Assembly (NCBI GenBank): GCA_040954595.2
Contig: CM082594.2
Location: 5,208,001 to 5,272,000, forward strand
Length of the DNA: 64,000 nucleotides
Source: Balanoglossus misakiensis
Taxonomy: Eukaryota; Hemichordata
Direction of reading: 5' to 3'
The notes beneath the pieces were generated by a model. The model had not been told where the DNA came from. It searched no databases and saw nothing but the letters and a program-made list of their open reading frames with translations. Below, one piece after another: positions 58,401 through 64,000 of the stretch (position 1 is its first letter; each line of letters starts with the position of its first letter). Both the position numbers and the translations under genes were made by a program.

Positions 58401-61400
58401 AAGCGCGCCACCAGAAGACTTTTCAACCATATGTAAATAGGTGATTGTATTCTTTTAAGCTGTATTCCATGTAGCTGTGAAAACCCAGCTGTTCCGTCAG
58501 GGGGAGGATATGCTAATTACACGGGGTAATTAGCATATCCTTCTCCTTGACGGAATAGCTGCGTTTCCACAGCTATATTCCATGTACATGTAGCTGTCAT
58601 GTTTCGAGTTTTCCTTCTTGAAGCCTGTTCTGTCTAATATCAGTCAATACAGCATCGCCGAAGTTGCTGCAATTTTGTCAATCTGCCTTGTACATATGTG
58701 CAACTGTTGGTTTTCTGATTTTATTAACAGAACAGGAAACGAGGAGAAAACTCGAGACATGTACAGGCCCAGCTCATCCTCATCTGTTTCTAACACTCAC
58801 CACTTGTATTTCTTTTTCCCATCTTCTGTCCCCACTCCCCACCCTTTTGTTGTTTATTCACTTTCTCTCTAACTCTCGCGGGGGACAGAATAAAAGAGTT
58901 CGTTTTGTCGATGTGTTTATTTGAATGATAATCGGTCACACCACCATAATACTGAAACCCCTTTCATCATTGTCACTATCTTCAGACGCCAATCTCGAAA
59001 AGAGTATACCCCCATAGACTAGTAGTACATTCTTTGTTAAACAGTCCGTCTTCGTATTTAAAAAAGCCTGCACTTCTGAATGATGATTCACACGTGCATG
59101 ACTAGTCGATTCTAACCTACTTTTGCTTCATCGCTCAAGGTCGATCGCCGTGTGCCGTATTTTTTTCATTTTTTTCCGAATGACGGGGGGACTGGCCACT
59201 TTCATTGTTACTCGGTCAAGTAGGCAGACGACAGATTACATCAACATTCAATTTTTGGCCAGCGCCACCGTTGCAGTGTGTGGCTCTAATTGATTTTGCG
59301 GCTTCGGGGCTGGGTGTTAAATTTCATCTTTCCACCACGCAATATTTGGTTAGTGATACACACACAAAAATGTGGCGTCACCCAGTTTGGAAGATTTCAT
59401 TGTATTAGTTTCGACAGAGATGCTTTCGTCTGGTCCACTCGTTTTGCCGTTTTCTGAACAAACCTATGCATGGACATCTCTTTGAACGGAGAAACCAAGA
59501 TAATACCCCCCCCCCCCCCCAAATTTAACAAGCTACTTCGCTGATTACTTTGACAGAACACTTGGCTTAAACTGCCTCGCTTCATTACAAACATGACATT
59601 GGTAATTCAAAACAGCCGCTGGCAATCGGGCAGTCATTAGAACACGCATTTTTCATGCTATTGCATGCGCATAAAAAAGTATCGAGGCCGCATCTGTCAT
59701 CACTAAGGGAAGAGCCATTTGATTTCTACGGGAGGGGGGGGGGGATTAGAGTATGTCAGCAATTTTTATAGCTACTGCCACAGCAATAGTTTTTCGATCA
59801 CCAGTCCACATTTTTTCTCAAGGCATTGCAAAAGAAATTTGTTTTCTCGGTACGTTCTGCCAACAAATATTTTTTCTCCAAAAGTCCCCCCCCCCCCAGA
59901 AATCCAACAGCTCTCCCCTAACCGCACACGCTCTGAATCTTGATAACGTCTGGTTGCACTGGACCTTGGATTACTATGACTTTCACAAGTCTATTAAAAA
60001 AATCTCGTTTATCGCCCCCCAAAGGTTGTATTTTACTCTTAAACCCCATTGTTGCCTTCAGCAATATTTCTCACATGTCCAACTGCAATTCTGAGAACAA
60101 TTTCACCGCTTTTTCTCAAATCACCATTAATAAACACAACAGAGTCTATTAATTATAATTTTCTATCAGGTTTGGAAATTGTAATACAACTAACAATGTG
60201 CCTGTGCCATTTGCTTCTGGTGTGAATAAGCGGCCCTGACATGCTGCTTCTCAAATGAACAAATACTAGTTTTTTTTTTCAAAGTCAACACAGTGATTAT
60301 ATGAATAGATCGTTTGTTAGCCAGACACACACGTCTGCAAATACAAATTCATAGATCGGGTCCTTCGTCATTGTCCCCGAGGGTATTAATATCGGCGCAC
60401 TATCTCTTGCACAAAAGTTACAGTAGCCTTGTCTTCTTTCATGCTTAGTATATTTGTGATTTTCACTTGAAACGACGCAGACTTTATCTCACTGACTCTA
60501 TTGGTTTAACAGATACCAAGAAATTTACCCAAAATACAGTTAACCTATATGTTCGCTTGTATTCAAGCTTTATAGTGAAAATGATAATTACATTATGAAA
60601 TCTGAAATTTGTGTTGCTGACAATTCATAGGGGTTTCTGGGTCTGAGAAGATCAACGTCTGACGATGTAACACACCATAGACCTCCTGGCACAAGCATGG
60701 AATGTACTGGAGAAACACTAATTATAATTTCTGTTTATTTTTCAGTGTCAGCCGATGAAAAAGACAACAATAACGACGACCCAGAAGGCAAAAATGCTGC
60801 GCTGGCCCGAATTCTAGGCCAGTCAAAACCACACGGCGGTTACCCGGCGCCGATATCAACACCTCAACATTTCATTCCACCAACGCCATCAGCTCACGCA
60901 CCTATGCCGGGGCCCATGTCACCCATGGGCATGGATCCTATGAGTGCAGGTACTGGGCAATTATTGGAGATATTTGTTTTCTTTTTTAATCGTAGATATG
61001 GCTTGTTTACACTTTGGCTAATTTGCCTTGTTGCTGGATAGGTTGCAGCCAGAGATTACCATATATTTGGGACATAAACATACATAGGTTGATTCATTAT
61101 TGTGATCTGATCCAATATGGCTGCCATGCAGTCGGCCATTTTGAAATGATTTGCTCATATCAGTTTTCATTATACAAATATGTCTGGACCAATTTAAAGA
61201 AAAAAACTTGACAAAACGACCAAGTACCCTAACATAAATGTTCATTGTGTTGTGATAACATTTGTGAAGGAGAAAATTTGCTAAAATTGGTCTTTGAAGT
61301 TCTGGTTTAAGAACCAAAGAAAGGATCGAACCGGAAACTATCAAGTCTCTTCTTTTTTTATTCCACAGCCTTTAGATCAAGAGCACCCTCAAAACGACGA

Positions 61401-61637
61401 AGCTCGAAGAAACCGGTGTCCGACGAAATGAAAGACGACAAATACTACGAACGCCGAAAGAAGAACAACATGGCAGCTAAGCGTTCGCGCGACGCCAGGA
61501 AAATGCGAGAGGAGGACATTGCACGGCGAGCCTCGTACCTGGAAAAAGAGAACGCCCAGTTGCGAACACAACTTGAAACCCTGAAAGAGGAAGCCTACGC
61601 TCTGAGACAGCTGCTTGCACAGAAAAGCAGTTCGTGA
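49443..61637 (+). CDS. CES-2/PAR-like bZIP transcription factor
   Basis: Four coding exons: 49443-49542, 57962-58183, 60746-60949, 61369-61637. All introns are phase 1, giving 264 aa. Residues 1-175 are low-complexity and Pro/Ser/Gly/Met-rich ([36 protein letters not shown]), probably an activation or repression region. The basic region is residues 197-222 ([20 protein letters not shown] then DARKMRE). The leucine zipper has L233, L240, L247 and L254 exactly seven apart, with I226 before them. [13 protein letters not shown] places it in the PAR/CES-2/E4BP4 group rather than C/EBP, Jun or CREB. The acidic half of a classic PAR domain is not evident, so HLF/TEF/DBP orthology is not claimed. Such factors bind TTAYGTAA-type sites in the nucleus in circadian, metabolic and cell-death programmes. 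The 8.4-kb first intron may hold enhancers. AATAAA at 62247-62252 is a plausible 3' end. Confidence 0.9.
49543..57961 (+). other. first intron of the bZIP gene (8.4 kb)
   Basis: It is bounded by GTAAGT and TTAG. Apart from the ATGT microsatellite at 51545-51669, no repeat or gene is recognised. Base composition is less AT-rich than other introns here. The longest antisense open frame (54276-54833) shows no domain pattern. Confidence 0.5.
51545..51669. repeat. ATGT tetranucleotide microsatellite
   Basis: About 31 uninterrupted units. It explains the MYVCMYVC and IHTYIHTY frames. Confidence 0.97.
58184..60745 (+). other. second intron of the bZIP gene
   Basis: It contains the foldback element and several homopolymer runs (C-run near 59509-59520, G-run near 59733-59743, C-run near 59887-59897). 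No coding exon is recognised. Confidence 0.5.
58472..58575. repeat. long foldback (hairpin) element in bZIP intron 2
   Basis: Two arms of about 50 bases (58472-58520 and 58526-58575) are reverse complements with few mismatches and only a 5-base loop (ACGGG). GGATATGCTAATTAC is perfectly mirrored next to the loop. It is flanked by direct copies of TATTCCATGTA. It would form a strong stem in the pre-mRNA. Confidence 0.8.
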
Positions 61638-62246
61638 CATTTTGCAACCGGCATTTCAAACAGATTATAATGAAAAATACAGACTTCAGAGAAAGATATA
61701 TATTTCCTAAGTTTAAAGCGCGGTTCTTCGAAAGGGGTCTTTTTTTTAATTATATGGCAAGACAAGTAATTCAAAGAAATTATATTATACTCATTCATAC
61801 AGAGTAACACAAACGACAATCTGCAGTTTAAGAGAGGACATCTTGTTTTTTGTTTCTTGCACTGCGAGGAACGCGGATATTGCCTTCTGTTAACTATTTT
61901 GGGTCTGGGTATACAAGCTAAGGAGAAAAGGCTGCTGGGATTCTCACAGAGGACGGAACCGAGAAGAAGGTGGATTTTTGTTTTGATTTTATGTTTTATC
62001 TATCTGGCCATGGATGTGATTCTATCACACTTCTGTCTACCCATTCCTGCGAGATTGAAGATGGAGCTAGCTACTACACAGTCTCTCACTAGCATCAGAT
62101 GTCTCAACTAACAGCGTACCTACACACAACAGATTTCTCTGGTGTGAACTGGGATATGAAACAACACAGGATGTGGCTATAAATCTCAATCCCTCCCCCC
62201 ATTTTTTATTTGCAATTGTTCAATGGTGACGCAATGCATAGTGAAC

Positions 62247-62252
62247 AATAAA
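62247..62252 (+). promoter_or_regulatory. candidate poly(A) signal of the bZIP gene
   Basis: AATAAA about 610 bases after the stop codon. Further signals downstream (for example near 63580) could give a longer 3' UTR. Confidence 0.4.
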
Positions 62253-63822
62253 GGTCAACTCCAAACAGCACTTTAATGTGCCAGGGAAGTTTTAATTAGC
62301 ACACAACACCAGACATAAACAAAAAGCTTCCCATTGTTATGGCGGGTAACACCTTGCACTATAAAAATATCTATCATTTTGTGTATGTACTGGCAAACAT
62401 ACATACATATTCTAGACAAAATATATTTACGTATAGTGCAATTTCTGGTGATATTTTAACCACTTCTGATTTGACAATTTTTTGTTCAAATGTTTTCAAC
62501 CGCCAAAAGTTGATCAGTTTTAGACGGTATAACAGCAACCCCACTTTGCTTCATGCACAGCCCACATTTTCTGACATATTTTAAACATGGATGCACTATT
62601 TTTTTTTTTAAAAGATTCTTTTCTTAACACATTTGTTTATCACATTTGCCTCTTGGGTTTGCCATCATTTGTGGCGCCTCCATATAATGAACTAGAGACA
62701 GGGTCTTGCATACAACAGATGTCTTATTTAGTTCTATAAATTTGACAAATTTATTTTGAATGTTATGCCATTTGCATTCACGACTATATGGAGAGTATTT
62801 GGCTTAAGGGCAGATTTTAAGAATGACAGTCCTCCAAACTTTTCAATTTTTTTTGCTATATTTAATGTGTGGGGAGTCTTTTTGAAATCAAAGAAGAAAA
62901 TCTGTTCACTGTCTTGCTTTCATAAAAATAACTAATTTAAATCATCTCCGTAGAATTCAACAGAGATTGGCAGCCATTTTGAATTAAATTTCACATTTGA
63001 GACAATTTTGCTCTCTCACTCAGAATTGTGAATGATAACCCCTAATTTTTATTCTCAATTTAAAGAGAATACTGTATAATCTTGTTGCCTTGAGCAAAAT
63101 ACGAGAAAAGGTTACTTTTTCGAAGGCGCATGCTACCTTATTGGTGGTAGTCACTAGTCAGAATCAGAATTACTCATGCCTTGTACAAATAAACCCACAT
63201 TGATCTCGTTGATCTGTGCCATCTAACCCAAGTTACAGTTACCTCTCACGAACACTGTAGATACCATATTTTGCTACCAATTATCGACATGATCTCGTTC
63301 TATAAAATACTCGGTATAAAATGACTTTTTTTCCTGTTTATATCAAAAATATTTTGGATGCCTGTGTTCAATATTTTTCAGGGTAGAATTTCAGATATAG
63401 GACAGTGTTACTGAATAATTCACTGTTTGTTGTTATAGATGATTGTGTCGAGTGTAGCCCTGATAACTGTAGTATGTCAATTTTACTGTAAACCTATAAA
63501 AATATTTTCGATCATGAATATGATATACCAGCTACAATGATATATTCACCGAGTCACTTATCATTAATGTGGATGGTTTAATAAAATACACAAATGTCTT
63601 TTTTTTAATGATTTATATAAAATGCAGCTGTATTGTAAATAACGCCATGCCCTCTCTTATGAAAATATGAGTCTAAATTTAGAATATTTCGTTCATGAAT
63701 TTGCAAGAGTAAAATTTGAGTTTTGCTTGCATAATGTGATGACATTTGCACAGGTGGCTCTAATTAGAAAAAAAAAACTGTTTCAACCACCCCTGCTCAA
63801 GAAAAATAACGGCATGCGGTTT
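62253..63822 (+). other. 3' flank of the bZIP gene
   Basis: AT-rich DNA with no supported gene. It may be distal 3' UTR. Confidence 0.4.
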
Positions 63823-63886
63823 GATGGCGGCCATCTTGGATTTGGATGGCTGATGATGGCGGCCATCTTGGATTTGGATGGCTGAA
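63823..63886. repeat. 32-bp direct duplication with YY1-type motif
   Basis: Two abutting, virtually identical 32-bp units. Each contains GGCGGCCATCTTGGA, which includes the GCCATCTT YY1 core. No gene is visible next to it. Confidence 0.7.
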
Positions 63887-64000
63887 TATGTTTTGTTTGA
63901 AAAAAAACAGTTCCACATTCTCTTGAGCTTTGTTGGTAGGAAAGCAAGACTCTCAGATCACCCAAACCATTGTCAATGAAATTGCCGATATCTATAACCA

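Overview
This is eukaryotic DNA, almost certainly from a metazoan. Genes are split by GT-AG introns, intergenic DNA is AT-rich and full of microsatellites and small inverted-repeat elements, and the proteins match bilaterian families. Predicted lengths are nearly vertebrate (FTO 502 aa, RPGRIP1L 1313 aa, UBXN6 441 aa, AP3 sigma 186 aa). FTO and RPGRIP1L are close neighbours, as in vertebrates, so an invertebrate deuterostome (hemichordate, amphioxus or echinoderm) is the best guess. The species cannot be fixed from the sequence.

Layout. 1-1907: two tandem SnoaL-like/DUF4440 genes on the minus strand, the first cut by the window edge. 2438-6596: a complete FTO (2-oxoglutarate/Fe(II) demethylase) gene, minus strand. 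6597-6889: a short divergent promoter with nuclear-receptor half-sites. 6890-7949: a small unrecognised plus-strand gene. 9683-20440: an AT-rich satellite of about 120 tandem copies of an 88-bp monomer. 22289-36900: a complete RPGRIP1L gene (ciliary transition zone), minus strand, 33 coding exons plus a probable non-coding first exon; one intron carries a five-copy 238-bp minisatellite. 37912-41858: UBXN6 (p97/VCP cofactor), minus. 43141-44807: AP-3 sigma subunit, minus, head-to-head with a small unrecognised plus-strand gene at 44901-45425. 49443-61637: a CES-2/PAR-like bZIP transcription factor, plus strand, four coding exons with an 8.4-kb first intron. The remainder is non-coding.

No prokaryotic operon, CRISPR, phage or complete transposon was seen, and no tRNA or rRNA gene was recognised. 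The genes have unrelated housekeeping, ciliary or regulatory roles. The only ancient functional neighbourhood is FTO-RPGRIP1L, here split by the satellite and with its relative orientation changed. Exon models were built by hand from reading frame, splice dinucleotides and family similarity; for the recognised genes every intron phase closes in frame.
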